A DNA stretch of 64,000 nucleotides from Citromicrobium sp. (lineage in GTDB: Bacteria; Pseudomonadota; Alphaproteobacteria; Sphingomonadales; Sphingomonadaceae). The stretch covers positions 1-64,000 of the forward strand of contig PBYQ01000031.1 in NCBI GenBank assembly GCA_002729695.1. Direction: 5' to 3'. The notes below the pieces were generated by a model that saw nothing but the letters and a program-made list of their open reading frames with translations, was not told the DNA's origin and made no database searches. Both the position numbers and the translations under genes were made by a program. The first letter of the stretch is position 1. Every line of letters begins with the position of its first letter. Of this stretch, positions 54,414 to 63,630 are shown piece by piece.

Positions 54414-55529
54414 TCAGGCCACCGCGTCGACCGTCCTGGTCACCATCCAGAACCCCGATGAAGCGATCAATACCGCTGCGGCCGTGATCCGGAACGGGCT
54501 GTAAAAGCCTCGCCTGGCGATGAATAGCAGCAACGGAACGACTGCCACGATAACCGCGATCTGCACCAGTTCGAGCCCAACGTTGAAACCGAGCAGGGTC
54601 GAAATATTGCGGGTCAGGTCGGCATCGGCCTCCCTGATGAAGCCAGCAAAACCCAACCCGTGAACGAGGCCGAACAGAACCGCGATCCAGAGTTCGCGCC
54701 GGGCGAAGATCGGCCTGATGACGTTGAACGCGGCGAGCAATATCGTGGCCGCGATGAAAATCTCGACCGGCGGGGCCGGCAGGGTAAGCCCGGTCAGCGC
54801 GACGCTGATGAGCGTGATGCTGTGGCCGATTGTGAACCCGCTCGCGAGCTGCGCTACGGCGATGGCCGCTTCCTTGCCGCTCCGCAGCGCCTGCCAATGG
54901 CCGTTCTTTGCAAGCAATGGAGCTGCCAGCAACAAGGCGACCAGAAACGCGAGGTGATCCAGCCCGCCAAGGATATGCTCGGCACCTACCTGGATCGCGC
55001 TGCCAAATCGGGCGAGCGCGGTCGATCGGCCCGCAACCACCGTGACCTGTGTATTCCCTTCGCGCAGCAGTCCGATCAATTGCGGCCCGGACAGGTCGTT
55101 TTTGTCGAGAACGACCCGGGTCACGTGATCTGGCGTGTTGGCGATCACGGCAGACCATTCGAAGTCGAACCTGTCGGGGGCGGCCCCCGCCGGCGGATCG
55201 TAGGCTATCTTCGCAAGCAGGTCCGGTGTGCCCGCGTTCCTGGCAAAGTGGACATCCGCAATCGTGACATTCCATTCCGATCCATCGGCGGATCGTATGG
55301 CGGTGTGGGCCAGTAGGTAACGTTTCGCATCTGCCAGCGAAGCCTGATCGTTCGATGCGGTGTTGCCACTGGCGTAGGCGTATTCGGCCTGAGGGATCGT
55401 CACATCAGCCACGATGCCGGTCTTGGTCGGCTCCAGCCGCACCTCGCTGCTCGCGCTCGTGTGGGCAGCTGCCGGAACAATCCACAGGATCGCCAGCATC
55501 GCGAACAGGAGGGATCTGGTCATGCTCAT
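54414..55529 (-). CDS. HupE/UreJ-family membrane protein with large periplasmic domain
   Basis: A 371-residue protein. The signal peptide ends VPAAAHTSASS. A beta-rich periplasmic domain covers about residues 25-180. Six to seven transmembrane helices then include the HupE/UreJ_2 motifs GAEHILGGLDHLAFLVALLLA, FTIGHSITLISVAL and GLVHGLGFAGFI, rich in histidines placed to bind metal or protons. HupE and UreJ relatives are nickel or cobalt permeases; this longer group with an N-terminal domain has no established substrate. The start overlaps the TPR gene stop (ATGA). Last gene of a four-gene operon with TPR and DUF4331 proteins. Confidence 0.85.
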   Translation of the reverse strand: MSMTRSLLFAMLAILWIVPAAAHTSASSEVRLEPTKTGIVADVTIPQAEYAYASGNTASNDQASLADAKRYLLAHTAIRSADGSEWNVTIADVHFARNAGTPDLLAKIAYDPPAGAAPDRFDFEWSAVIANTPDHVTRVVLDKNDLSGPQLIGLLREGNTQVTVVAGRSTALARFGSAIQVGAEHILGGLDHLAFLVALLLAAPLLAKNGHWQALRSGKEAAIAVAQLASGFTIGHSITLISVALTGLTLPAPPVEIFIAATILLAAFNVIRPIFARRELWIAVLFGLVHGLGFAGFIREADADLTRNISTLLGFNVGLELVQIAVIVAVVPLLLFIARRGFYSPFRITAAAVLIASSGFWMVTRTVDAVA

Positions 55530-56872
55530 CCGTGCGCGAACCAGATGAGGGTCGCCTCTGGCGAATAGATTTGCGGATTCAGTTTCAGGGCCATGTCCCG
55601 CGCCTCGGCCGCGTGCTCCTCATCCCCCAAAGCCGCACTGAGCTGAGCGATCTCGACATAGAGGCGTGCGCTCTTCCAGCCGGCCCTCTCTGCGCGCATC
55701 AGTTGCCGCATGGCCGCGCTGTCTTGCCCGTTTGCTGACAATGCCCGGGCGAGCAGAAGATACGCCTCGCCATTGGGCCGGGTGGTCGCATTCTTGCGCG
55801 CATAGGAGAGCGCCCTTGCGGGATCGCCGAAAGCCAGTTCGTGTTCCGCTGCGTGCGCGACGTAGGCCGATGGAATGTCTCCGACGCGCTTTTCCCATTC
55901 GGCAGATGCGCGCGCGGCCCACGCCTTGCTTCGCTGCCGGTCACCCGACCGGCGGTAGAGCATGGCGAGCGCGTCCATGGCCTGGGGGTCTCCCGTGTCG
56001 ACCGCGACATTTTCGAACATGGCTGCTGCCTGGTCGGTATTGCCCGCTACCAGCGCTGCTTCCCCCAGATAGAGCTTGGTCTTCCAGTAGTCGGCGAAGA
56101 GCTCGTCTGCCTTGCGGTACCACTTTTGAGCGACATCGTACCGCCCCCGTGCAAATTCGATCGCGCCTGCCTGCAACGCGATGTTTGCGAGGGTTTGCGG
56201 GGTCCTGAGGCTGTCGAGCCTCGCCGCATTTACAAGATGAGTGATCGCGGCATCGAAATTGCCGCGCGATTTTTCCAGCACCGCGAGCCGGACCTGCACG
56301 CTTGGTCCGTTCTCGATCTTCCGGGCTGCGTCGTACAAACGTTCCGCAGCAGAGATGTCGCCGCGGTAAAAATTGATATCGCCACGAAGTTCGAGTGCAG
56401 TCGCCTGTTCGCCGGTCGAAAGCTTCACGACACTCTTGTCGTATGCGGCCAGCCCAGCTTCGGCTCCGTCGAGATCGTGCACTTCCATCGACCATTCCGC
56501 CGAAACGAGGGCCGGACCAGCTCCATCGTCGGCAACGCTGCGCGCAAGCGCGAGCTGGCGCCCCGCATCGCGCAATGCGTCCGCGTTGCCATCGACGAGA
56601 TACCGGGATCTGAGAGCCCGGGCGAGGACCTGTTTCGGCAACCACTGGTCCGGTCTCTCTGCCGCCAGTTCGGTCGCATATTCGATCCGCTCGCGCACCT
56701 TCGTTTCCGCGTCGCCCTGGCTGACCGGGCCGTATCCTGCGTGCGGCAAATCGCTTGCCGAATAGTGCGGTTCCTCGGTCGAATGCGGCACAATTTTCGG
56801 TGCCAGGAACAGCCCGGCGACCAGAACCGCCGGAAAGCCGAGCACAAAGATCAGGAGCCGAGTTCGCGGCAT
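55526..56872 (-). CDS. tetratricopeptide-repeat protein, membrane anchored
   Basis: A 448-residue protein with one N-terminal helix (MPRTRLLIFVLGFPAVLVAGLFLAP, residues 1-25) holding it in the inner membrane. A long array of helical TPR-like repeats follows across residues 60-430, for example GDINFYRGDISAAERLYDAARKI, AITHLVNAARL and IEFARGRYDVAQKWYRKADELFADY. TPR proteins act as assembly platforms for complexes. It sits between the DUF4331 pair and HupE and probably links them. The ATG at 56872 is used; in-frame sequence upstream carries no signal and lies across the hairpin at 56898-56927. Confidence 0.85.
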   Translation of the reverse strand: MPRTRLLIFVLGFPAVLVAGLFLAPKIVPHSTEEPHYSASDLPHAGYGPVSQGDAETKVRERIEYATELAAERPDQWLPKQVLARALRSRYLVDGNADALRDAGRQLALARSVADDGAGPALVSAEWSMEVHDLDGAEAGLAAYDKSVVKLSTGEQATALELRGDINFYRGDISAAERLYDAARKIENGPSVQVRLAVLEKSRGNFDAAITHLVNAARLDSLRTPQTLANIALQAGAIEFARGRYDVAQKWYRKADELFADYWKTKLYLGEAALVAGNTDQAAAMFENVAVDTGDPQAMDALAMLYRRSGDRQRSKAWAARASAEWEKRVGDIPSAYVAHAAEHELAFGDPARALSYARKNATTRPNGEAYLLLARALSANGQDSAAMRQLMRAERAGWKSARLYVEIAQLSAALGDEEHAAEARDMALKLNPQIYSPEATLIWFAHG

Positions 56873-56897
56873 GATCCTATGTCTCCCAATGACCGAG

Positions 56898-56927
56898 CCA
56901 GCCCCGGCGAGGTTGCGCCGGGGCTGG
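56898..56927. terminator. 12-bp hairpin after the second DUF4331 gene
   Basis: CCAGCCCCGGCG pairs perfectly with CGCCGGGGCTGG across AGGTTG. It lies 16 bases after the stop of the 56943 gene and 25 bases before the TPR start on the minus strand. No T-run follows. It may partially end the DUF4331 transcript so that the secreted proteins are made in excess of TPR and HupE. Confidence 0.6.
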
Positions 56928-56942
56928 ATCAGCTTCGAGGTG

Positions 56943-57656
56943 TCAGCTCGCGGTGGTCGCGGTAGCGCACGGCTGGAGGCCAGCTGCCACGAGGTCGTCG
57001 GCCAGTGCATTGGTTAAGCCGGTCAACTGCTCGGTCAGCTCGGGTACGAAAGTACCGCTGGCATCGTCCGCGGGGTCGGCATCGTTATAGGCCACCTTGG
57101 TGTCGGACCCGATCAACGCGGTCGACACGGCGGGCATGCCCATTCGGTCTACGCGCGTATACTGATCGGGCGAACTCGACCTGAAGGTAAACGTAGTCCC
57201 CGTTGCGGTGGTCACCGGCGGCGAACCCTGAGGCGGCGCCAGGAACGGGAACGAGGACTGGAATGCCACATCGTTCGAAGGCGGATTCAGGGGCAGTCCG
57301 GCCAGCGTCGTCGCCGAATGGGTGCCGAGATCGAGGAAGATCACAGCCAACGTTACGTCGATGACCGGATCCGAAAGCTTGCGGCCATTGGGGAAGCCCG
57401 AGGTTCCGCTAAGGTCCAGCGTCAGGGTATCGGGCACGATCAGACCGGCGACCGACACTCCCGGTGCCACTTCCTGCTGCAGGCACGGGGTCACGTCGTA
57501 AGTGGTCTGGGTCGGCGTAGGCGACGGCGCCATCGTGGGCGTCGGGTCCGGCTGCTGGTCGTCGTCGTCAAAGCAGCCCGACAATGTTCCCGCGATGAGA
57601 GCCAGCGACCCCGTCATCAGAAGAGTGCGGCGGATGGAGCGTTTGTTCGTTTCCAT
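56943..57656 (-). CDS. DUF4331-like secreted lipoprotein (C-terminal-half type)
   Basis: A 237-residue protein. The lipoprotein signal METNKRSIRR + LLMTGSLALIAGTLSGCFDDDD has a lipobox LSGC. A proline/threonine linker (PDPTPTMAPSPTPTQT) follows. The mature domain contains TRVDRMGMPAVSTALIGSDTKVAYN, matching the segment R-x-G-x-P-x-V-N-x-x-x-I...K-x-x-x-N of the C-terminal part of DUF4331, and VIDVTLAVIFLDLG. It complements the neighbouring protein, which looks like the N-terminal part, so DUF4331 appears to be split over two genes. Start overlaps the upstream stop by one base (TAATG). Function of the family is unknown. Confidence 0.8.
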   Translation of the reverse strand: METNKRSIRRTLLMTGSLALIAGTLSGCFDDDDQQPDPTPTMAPSPTPTQTTYDVTPCLQQEVAPGVSVAGLIVPDTLTLDLSGTSGFPNGRKLSDPVIDVTLAVIFLDLGTHSATTLAGLPLNPPSNDVAFQSSFPFLAPPQGSPPVTTATGTTFTFRSSSPDQYTRVDRMGMPAVSTALIGSDTKVAYNDADPADDASGTFVPELTEQLTGLTNALADDLVAAGLQPCATATTAS

Positions 57657-58321
57657 TACATTTGTCCTCCGATACGCGCGGTTGTGCCCCATACATCGAT
57701 CGGGCTTGTCCCATTCTCGATCCGATCGCGCGGAATGCTGATGACGATGGCGGTAAGGTTCTGTCCGGCGAAAAAGTCGCGCGAAGAATCGAAGCTCAGC
57801 GTGCCAGTCGATGCGGTGTCCTTGAAACCCTGCAGGTCGAAGAAGAACGGATCGTCGAACAGGCCTGCACGGACCGTGGCGCCTTCCTGCGTAAGCGTCT
57901 TTTCCACCGAGCCTTCGATCGGGCCGCTGGTACCGGGAATCCCCGAAACCTGAACGCCATATTCGTTGCTGCCCGAACCTGCGCCGAACCGGACATAGAT
58001 CGGAAAGTCGGCCGTAGTGCGCGGCGAATCGTTGGAGACGTTGATGGTGTAGAGGACGTCCGGGTCGTAGGTGGCCGGCTGGTCGGTCGCCTGCGGGCCT
58101 GCGAAGGTCATGATGAAGTAGACATTGTCCGCGTCGTGCCACGCAAAAAGGTCCGCGATATCGGCAGCGCGATCAGGCGTGGAATCGACCGACGGATCGG
58201 TCCTGCTGGGCGGATCGAGATGGTCTGCCGCGACCAGGCCCAGCCCGGGCATGAGTGCCGCGCCTCCGATCGCAAGTGTCAATCCCGCAGCCACCGCAGC
58301 GATGGTTTTCTTGTGTTGCAT
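57656..58321 (-). CDS. DUF4331 family secreted protein (N-terminal-half type)
   Basis: A 221-residue secreted protein. Signal peptide MQHKKTIAAVAAGLTLAIGGAALMPGLGLVAA, then ADHLDPPSRTDPSVDSTPDRAADIADLFAW, the typical N-terminal metal-binding-like start of DUF4331 (D-H-x-D-P/A-P and D-I-x-D-x-F-A-W). It continues with NVYFIMTFAGPQA and ends with TAIVISIPRDRI, which is where the complete family continues with its second half. ATG 58321 has GGGGAG just ahead and opens the signal peptide, while a TTG four codons earlier does not. First gene of the DUF4331-DUF4331-TPR-HupE operon. Its reaction, if any, is not known. Confidence 0.85.
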   Translation of the reverse strand: MQHKKTIAAVAAGLTLAIGGAALMPGLGLVAADHLDPPSRTDPSVDSTPDRAADIADLFAWHDADNVYFIMTFAGPQATDQPATYDPDVLYTINVSNDSPRTTADFPIYVRFGAGSGSNEYGVQVSGIPGTSGPIEGSVEKTLTQEGATVRAGLFDDPFFFDLQGFKDTASTGTLSFDSSRDFFAGQNLTAIVISIPRDRIENGTSPIDVWGTTARIGGQM

Positions 58322-58604
58322 AGCTCTCCCCAAGTTCGCGTTTGCGCCGAGACGCGGCTTGGGCGATCAACTGGTTCGAAGAGCATTCGAGTGTGAGCGA
58401 CCGCCCATCGCGGTGGTCGGCCCCCGACATAACAATACGATAACAGCGTGCCGACTTATTCGGCGTTGCTTGCAAGCAGCGACGCCTGCAGTGCCTGCGC
58501 GCACATATTGGAGTGATGCCAAAGCCCACCCATTCGCTTCGCACGGGCGTACCTAACCGAACGGCCTTTCGCCTTACAGCGGCGCGCGGATATTATGGGA
58601 AAGG

Positions 58605-58680
58605 TGGTGCCGCTTACGTGACTCGAACACGTGACCCCATCATTACGAATGATGTGCTCTACCAACTGAGCTAAAGCGGC
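58605..58680 (-). tRNA. tRNA-Thr (anticodon CGT)
   Basis: On the minus strand 76 bases fold as a standard tRNA with encoded CCA. The acceptor stem pairs GCCGCTT with AAGCGGC, the D-arm contains AGCTCAGTTGGTAGAGC, the anticodon arm CATCA-TTCGTAA-TGATG gives anticodon CGT, and the T-arm is ACGTG-TTCGAGT-CACGT. It reads the threonine codon ACG. It lies 22 bases after the leuB stop on the same strand. Confidence 0.97.
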
Positions 58681-58702
58681 ATTTCGCTTGGAGGGACGCC
58701 CC

Positions 58703-59791
58703 TTATCCTCGCGATGCGGTGCCTGCAAGGGGGATGCTGGGGTTGGGCTCTGCAATCCTTGCGCACACGCGGTGTACGACCTCCTCGGTCCCGGCGCTGC
58801 CGCCGATATCGCCGGTGCCGACACCTTCCGAAAGGCATTCGCTTACCGCCCGCTCGATCGCAGCGGCGGCATCGCCCTCGCCCAGCGCGTGGCGCAGCAG
58901 CATCGCGGCGCTCAGGATCGCGCCGACGGGGTTGGCCTTGCCCTGCCCCGCGATATCGGGGGCGGATCCGTGGATCGGTTCGTAGAGCCCGCCGTGGCTT
59001 TCCGACAACGAGGCGGAGGGCGCGAGGCCGATCGACCCGGCGATCACCGATGCCTCGTCGCTCAGGATGTCGCCGAACATGTTCTCGGTCAGGATCACGT
59101 CGAAGGCGGAGGGGCGCTCGATCAGCTTCATCGCCATCGCATCGACCAGCACGTGATCGAGTTCGACATCGGGGTACTCGGCATCGCGCAGCGCGACCAC
59201 CGTGTTGCGCCAGAGGCGGCTGGTGGCGAGCACGTTGGCCTTGTCGACCGAGGTTACGCGGCCCTTGCGACCACGCGCCGCGTCGAAGGCGATGCGGGCG
59301 ATCCGCTCGACCTCCGGCTGCGAATAGGAGCACAGGTCGGAGGCTGTCTCGTCGCCCTCCACCTTGTCGCCGAAGTAGATCCCGCCGGTCAGCTCGCGCA
59401 CGATCAGCATGTCGGTGCCGGCGACGCATTCTTCCTTGAGCGGAGAGAGATGTTCGAGCCCTGGGAAGAGCGTGATCGGGCGCAGGTTGGCAAAGGCACC
59501 AAGCGCTTTGCGAAGCGCGAGGAGCCCGGCTTCGGGCCGCGGGCCCCCACCGTCCCACTTCGGGCCGCCGACCGCGCCCAGAAATACCGCGTCGGCCCCG
59601 GCGCAAGCCTTGGCCGTGCTTTCGGGGAAAGGATCGCCATGCGCGTCGATAGCGCAGCCGCCGATGTCGTGGCTTTCGAAGGAGAGCGACAATCCGTGCG
59701 CGGGGGCGACCGCTTCGAGCGCAGCACGCGCGGCGGCGGCGACTTCGGGGCCGATCCCGTCTCCGGGAAGAAGTACGATCTTATGCGTCAC
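58703..59791 (-). CDS. leuB: 3-isopropylmalate dehydrogenase
   Basis: A 362-residue enzyme oxidising and decarboxylating 3-isopropylmalate to 2-oxoisocaproate in leucine synthesis. The start [19 protein letters not shown], the substrate loop [14 protein letters not shown], the metal and NAD sites in [27 protein letters not shown] and [29 protein letters not shown] are all present. It starts with GTG overlapping the leuD stop (GTGA). Last gene of the branched-chain operon in the window, before tRNA-Thr. Confidence 0.97.
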   Translation of the reverse strand: MTHKIVLLPGDGIGPEVAAAARAALEAVAPAHGLSLSFESHDIGGCAIDAHGDPFPESTAKACAGADAVFLGAVGGPKWDGGGPRPEAGLLALRKALGAFANLRPITLFPGLEHLSPLKEECVAGTDMLIVRELTGGIYFGDKVEGDETASDLCSYSQPEVERIARIAFDAARGRKGRVTSVDKANVLATSRLWRNTVVALRDAEYPDVELDHVLVDAMAMKLIERPSAFDVILTENMFGDILSDEASVIAGSIGLAPSASLSESHGGLYEPIHGSAPDIAGQGKANPVGAILSAAMLLRHALGEGDAAAAIERAVSECLSEGVGTGDIGGSAGTEEVVHRVCARIAEPNPSIPLAGTASRG

Positions 59792-60366
59792 GCCGCGGCC
59801 TCATATGCAGTGATCTGCGCGTCGTGCGCGAGGATGTGGCCCAGCGGATCGACCCCGTCGAGCAGGCAACGTCGGGCGAAAGGTTCGACCGCGAAGCTGG
59901 CTTCGATGCCGTCTTCGGTGGTCAGGGTGCATTCCTCCAGGTCAATGGCGATCGCGACGCCCGGGCGGTCGAGCAGAGCCGCGTGGGTCTCGGCATCGAC
60001 CTCGACCGGCAACAGGCCATTCTTGAGCGAGTTGCTCTTGAAGATGTCGGCGATGTCCGAGCTGACCACCGCCCGAAACCCGTAGTCGAGCAAGGCCCAC
60101 GGCGCGTGTTCGCGCGAGGAGCCGCAGCCGAAGTTCGGCCCTGCCACCAGCACCTGCCGGTCACCCGCACCCGCGACCGGGAAGGGCGAAGCGTTCTTGG
60201 GCTGATCGTCGGCGGTGTAGCGCCAGTCGTAGAACGCGTTCGCGCCCAGCCCTTCCCGCGTGGTGGTGGTGAGGAAGCGCGCGGGGATGATCTGGTCGGT
60301 ATCGATATTGCTCTGGCGGACGACGAGCGTGCGCGCCTCCAGCCGCTTGAACGGATCAGGCTGCAT
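59788..60366 (-). CDS. leuD: 3-isopropylmalate dehydratase small subunit
   Basis: A 192-residue small subunit that pairs with LeuC to isomerise 2- to 3-isopropylmalate. [51 protein letters not shown] and NGLLPVE are the conserved aconitase swivel-domain motifs. Its start lies 11 bases inside leuC and its stop overlaps leuB. Confidence 0.97.
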   Translation of the reverse strand: MQPDPFKRLEARTLVVRQSNIDTDQIIPARFLTTTTREGLGANAFYDWRYTADDQPKNASPFPVAGAGDRQVLVAGPNFGCGSSREHAPWALLDYGFRAVVSSDIADIFKSNSLKNGLLPVEVDAETHAALLDRPGVAIAIDLEECTLTTEDGIEASFAVEPFARRCLLDGVDPLGHILAHDAQITAYEAAA

Positions 60367-61774
60367 CGCGCGTCTCCGTGCTCATATATTGCGATGGGTC
60401 GGCGATATGGCCCGCGATGGCGCAGGCGGCGGCGGTGGCGGGTCCGGCGAGCACGGTGCGCACGCCCTTGCCCTGCCGCCCGACGAAGTTGCGGTTCGAC
60501 GTCGACACCACCAGTTCGCCCGGCGCGCCCTGATCGCCGTTCATCGCGATGCACATCGAACAGCCGGGCAGGCGCCACTCGGCCCCTGCGTCGGTGAAGA
60601 TCGCGTCCAGACCTTCGGCCTCGGCCTGCTGGCGGATGACCTCGGAGCCGGGGACGATCAGCGCGACAACGCCATCGGCCACCTGCCGTCCACGCATCAC
60701 CTCGGCGGCTTCGCGCAGGTCGGACAGGCGCGAATTGGTGCAGCTGCCGATGAAGACCCGGTCGACCTTCGCCTCGGCAAAGGGCCGGTCGGCGGCGAAG
60801 CGCATGTATTCGGCGGCCTCGCGCTCCGAGTCATTGGCGGGCTGCGGTGCATTGCCGGTGACCGGCGCAGCGGCATCGGGGGACACACCGTAGGTGATCA
60901 TCGGACGGATCGCCGCAGCATCGACCGTGACTTCTGTGTCGAAGCTTGCATCGGGATCGGAGGGCAGCTCGCGCCAGCGGGCAACCGCTGCGTCCCAATC
61001 CTCGCCCTGCGGCGCGCGCTCGCGCCCTTCGAGGTACGCGAAAGTGGTTTCGTCGGGGGCGATCATGCCGACGCGCGCACCGGCCTCGATCGCCATGTTG
61101 CACAGCGTCATACGGCCTTCCATCGAAAGCGCCTCGACCGCTTCGCCAGCGAATTCGACCGCGTAGCCCTGCCCGCCGTCGGCGCCGATCTGCGCAATCA
61201 TCGCCAGCGCCATGTCCTTCGCGCCGACACCGGGCGACAGCGCGCCTTCGAAGGTGATCCGCATACTCTTCGGCTTGCGCTGATGCACGCATTGCGTTGC
61301 CAGCACATGGCCGACCTCGGTCGTGCCGATCCCGAAGGCGAGCGCGCCGAACGCGCCGTGGGTGGAAGTATGGCTGTCGCCGCACACGATCGTCTTGCCC
61401 GGCTGCGTCAGGCCCATTTCCGGGCCGATCACGTGGACGATCCCGCGCCGCGCGTCGTCGAGGCCGAGCAGGTCGATGCCATGCTTGGCGCAGTTCGCCT
61501 CGAGCTGGTGGACCTGTTTCTCCGCCGCCTCGGTCGCGTAGGGCAGCCGCCCGTCCGCGCCCGCAGGCAGGGTCGGCGTCGAGTGGTCGAGCGTCGCCTG
61601 CGTCAGGTCGGGGCGGCGGACCTTGAGACCGCGCTCTTCCAGCACGGCGAAGGCCTGCGGCGAGGTGACCTCGTGCACCAGGTGCAAGTCGATGAAGAGG
61701 ATCGCGGGCGCGTCCTCGCTTTCAGGGACGACGACATGCGCGTCCCACAGCTTGTCGAACAGGGATCGTGCCAT
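60356..61774 (-). CDS. leuC: 3-isopropylmalate dehydratase large subunit
   Basis: A 472-residue aconitase-family protein with a 4Fe-4S cluster. [14 protein letters not shown], the substrate-site [31 protein letters not shown], cluster cysteines in [22 protein letters not shown] and [12 protein letters not shown], and the terminal [28 protein letters not shown] are intact. It precedes leuD by an 11-base overlap. The usual family length is preserved. Confidence 0.97.
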   Translation of the reverse strand: MARSLFDKLWDAHVVVPESEDAPAILFIDLHLVHEVTSPQAFAVLEERGLKVRRPDLTQATLDHSTPTLPAGADGRLPYATEAAEKQVHQLEANCAKHGIDLLGLDDARRGIVHVIGPEMGLTQPGKTIVCGDSHTSTHGAFGALAFGIGTTEVGHVLATQCVHQRKPKSMRITFEGALSPGVGAKDMALAMIAQIGADGGQGYAVEFAGEAVEALSMEGRMTLCNMAIEAGARVGMIAPDETTFAYLEGRERAPQGEDWDAAVARWRELPSDPDASFDTEVTVDAAAIRPMITYGVSPDAAAPVTGNAPQPANDSEREAAEYMRFAADRPFAEAKVDRVFIGSCTNSRLSDLREAAEVMRGRQVADGVVALIVPGSEVIRQQAEAEGLDAIFTDAGAEWRLPGCSMCIAMNGDQGAPGELVVSTSNRNFVGRQGKGVRTVLAGPATAAACAIAGHIADPSQYMSTETRDAA

Positions 61775-61784
61775 TGCTCTACTC

Positions 61785-63368
61785 TCAGGCTGCGTCGGCC
61801 AGACGCGCGGCGTCCGCCATGCGCGCGTGGTTGTTGAACGCCGCGAGCAGCGCCTGCGCCGCCGCGATCACCACATCGGTGTGCTGGCTGCGACCGGCGA
61901 TGGTGACGCCATCGACCAGCAGGCCGACCTCGATTTCCATCTCGCGGCTCAGCTGGTGCGCATCGACCGATTCGAGCGTGCCGTGCTTGACCTCGGCGGC
62001 GACGCAGAAGGCATCGGTGAGAGCCTCGAACGGGCCGGTGCCGTGGCCGATCGTGGTCAGCCGCCCGCGCGTCGCGTGGTCGAGCGTGACCTTGGCGGTG
62101 GGCCGGTCGTTGGCCTTGGTCCCGGTGCGCATCTCGACCCGGACCAGTTCCCATGCGTGCCCGCGCCCATCGTCGGCGAGCAGATCGCACAGGTCGTTGT
62201 CGGTCACTTCGCGCTTGGTATCAGCCAGCCGCTTGAAGTCGGCATAGAGCTTTTCGAACCGGTTGCCGCCCAGATCGCCATGCCCCAGCGCCTCCAGCCG
62301 TGCGCGCAGCGCGTGCTTGCCCGAGTGCTTGCCCAGCACCAGCGCGTTCGAAGGCAGGCCGATGTCTTCGGGGCTCATGATCTCGTAGGTGCGCCGGTCG
62401 GCCAGCACGCCGTGCTGGTGGATGCCCGCCTCGTGCGCAAAGGCATTGCGCCCGACGATCGCCTTGTTGCGCGGCGGGGCGTTGCCGGTGACTTCGCCCA
62501 GCATCCGGCTGACCGCGAAAATCTCCCGCGTTTCGACGCCGCTGGCCGCCTTGTAGTGATCGGGCCGGGTCTTCAGCGCCATCACGACCTCTTCCAGCGC
62601 GCAGTTGCCCGCACGCTCGCCGATGCCGTTGATGGTGCATTCGACCTGCCGGGCGCCGCCACGCACCGCGGCGAGGCTGTTGGCGACCGCCATGCCCAGA
62701 TCGTTGTGGTTGTGGGTCGAGAAGACGACATGCTCCGGCCGTTCGACATTCGCGGTCAGGTCCGCGAACAGCGCGTAGATTTCTTCCGGAGAGGTATAGC
62801 CTACCGTATCGGGCACGTTGAGCACATCGGCCCCCGCCGCCGCTGCGCATTCCAGCACTTCCTTGAGAAAGGCGGGCTCGGTGCGCAGCGCGTCTTCGGC
62901 GGAGAACTCGATTTCGGTGAAGCGGCCCTTGGCCATGCGCAGCGCACGCTCGATCGTGGCGAGCGCTTCGGGCTTTTCCATCTTGTGCTTGGCCGCCAGA
63001 TGCAGGTCGCTGGTGCCGAAGAAGAGGTGCAGACGGCTGCGGCGCGCAGGCCCCAGCGCCCGCTCGGCAGCGTCGATATCGCCTTCGGTGCACCGCGCCA
63101 GCGAGCACAATAGCGGCGCATCGGGCAGGTAGCCGATCTCGCTCGCGATCGCGTGGATCGCCTCGGCATCGCCGGGGGATGCGGCGGCAAAGCCGACCTC
63201 CATGACGTCCACCTTAAGCTTCGCCAGCGCGTGCGCCAGCTTCAGCTTCTGCGCGGTGTTCATCGAGAAGCCGGGGGCCTGCTCGCCATCGCGTAGGCTC
63301 GTGTCGAAAATCGCGACCCGGTTCGGGGTGTCCCCCGCTACCTCGGATACCTCAGGCTCGTGCGGCAT
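61785..63368 (-). CDS. leuA: 2-isopropylmalate synthase
   Basis: A 527-residue enzyme joining acetyl-CoA and 2-oxoisovalerate, the first leucine-specific step. The metal-binding start [19 protein letters not shown], the block [28 protein letters not shown] and [20 protein letters not shown] are diagnostic, and [11 protein letters not shown] is also present. A C-terminal regulatory (LeuA dimer/leucine-binding) domain from about residue 400 ([23 protein letters not shown]) should give leucine feedback. It overlaps ilvM by 17 bases upstream and precedes leuC by 10 bases. Confidence 0.97.
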   Translation of the reverse strand: MPHEPEVSEVAGDTPNRVAIFDTSLRDGEQAPGFSMNTAQKLKLAHALAKLKVDVMEVGFAAASPGDAEAIHAIASEIGYLPDAPLLCSLARCTEGDIDAAERALGPARRSRLHLFFGTSDLHLAAKHKMEKPEALATIERALRMAKGRFTEIEFSAEDALRTEPAFLKEVLECAAAAGADVLNVPDTVGYTSPEEIYALFADLTANVERPEHVVFSTHNHNDLGMAVANSLAAVRGGARQVECTINGIGERAGNCALEEVVMALKTRPDHYKAASGVETREIFAVSRMLGEVTGNAPPRNKAIVGRNAFAHEAGIHQHGVLADRRTYEIMSPEDIGLPSNALVLGKHSGKHALRARLEALGHGDLGGNRFEKLYADFKRLADTKREVTDNDLCDLLADDGRGHAWELVRVEMRTGTKANDRPTAKVTLDHATRGRLTTIGHGTGPFEALTDAFCVAAEVKHGTLESVDAHQLSREMEIEVGLLVDGVTIAGRSQHTDVVIAAAQALLAAFNNHARMADAARLADAA

Positions 63369-63630
63369 GGATCACCTCCGCGACCGGGGTGGCATTGCTC
63401 AGGTGGATTGTGGCCTGCACGTCCTGCAACCGCTCCAGCTGGCGCAGCAGTCTTTCGACCTTGCGAGTGGGGTCCAGCGGAGCGAGCGCCAGCGTCATCC
63501 CCCCGGCATCGCCGTCGCTGCCCATCTGCATCGAGCGAACGGCAAAACCGCGCGCCTCGACCACGCCGAGGGTCCGGCGAAGCGCGCCTTCCGCGCAGCG
63601 AAATTCGATGCGGATATGTTCAAGTGTCAT
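63352..63630 (-). CDS. ilvM: acetolactate synthase small subunit, short (IlvM-like) type
   Basis: A 92-residue single ACT domain (HIRIEFRCAEGALRRTLGVVEARGFAVRSMQM, LERLQDVQATIHLSNA). This is half the length of the common IlvN/IlvH subunit and resembles E. coli IlvM, which pairs with IlvG as acetohydroxyacid synthase II. It overlaps the large subunit by 11 bases and leuA by 17, so it is firmly inside the operon. It would bind and tune the large subunit; valine feedback is usually absent in the short type. Confidence 0.88.
   Translation of the reverse strand: MTLEHIRIEFRCAEGALRRTLGVVEARGFAVRSMQMGSDGDAGGMTLALAPLDPTRKVERLLRQLERLQDVQATIHLSNATPVAEVIHAARA

Noticed and set aside
56943..58321. Frameshifted single DUF4331 pseudogene
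   Set aside because: The second part has its own lipoprotein signal and ATG coupled by TAATG, so these are two intact genes rather than one broken one.
58467..58478. 12-bp palindrome TGCTTGCAAGCA upstream of the DUF4331 operon
   Set aside because: Too short to be distinguished from chance and about 146 bases from the start; no second copy at a related promoter.
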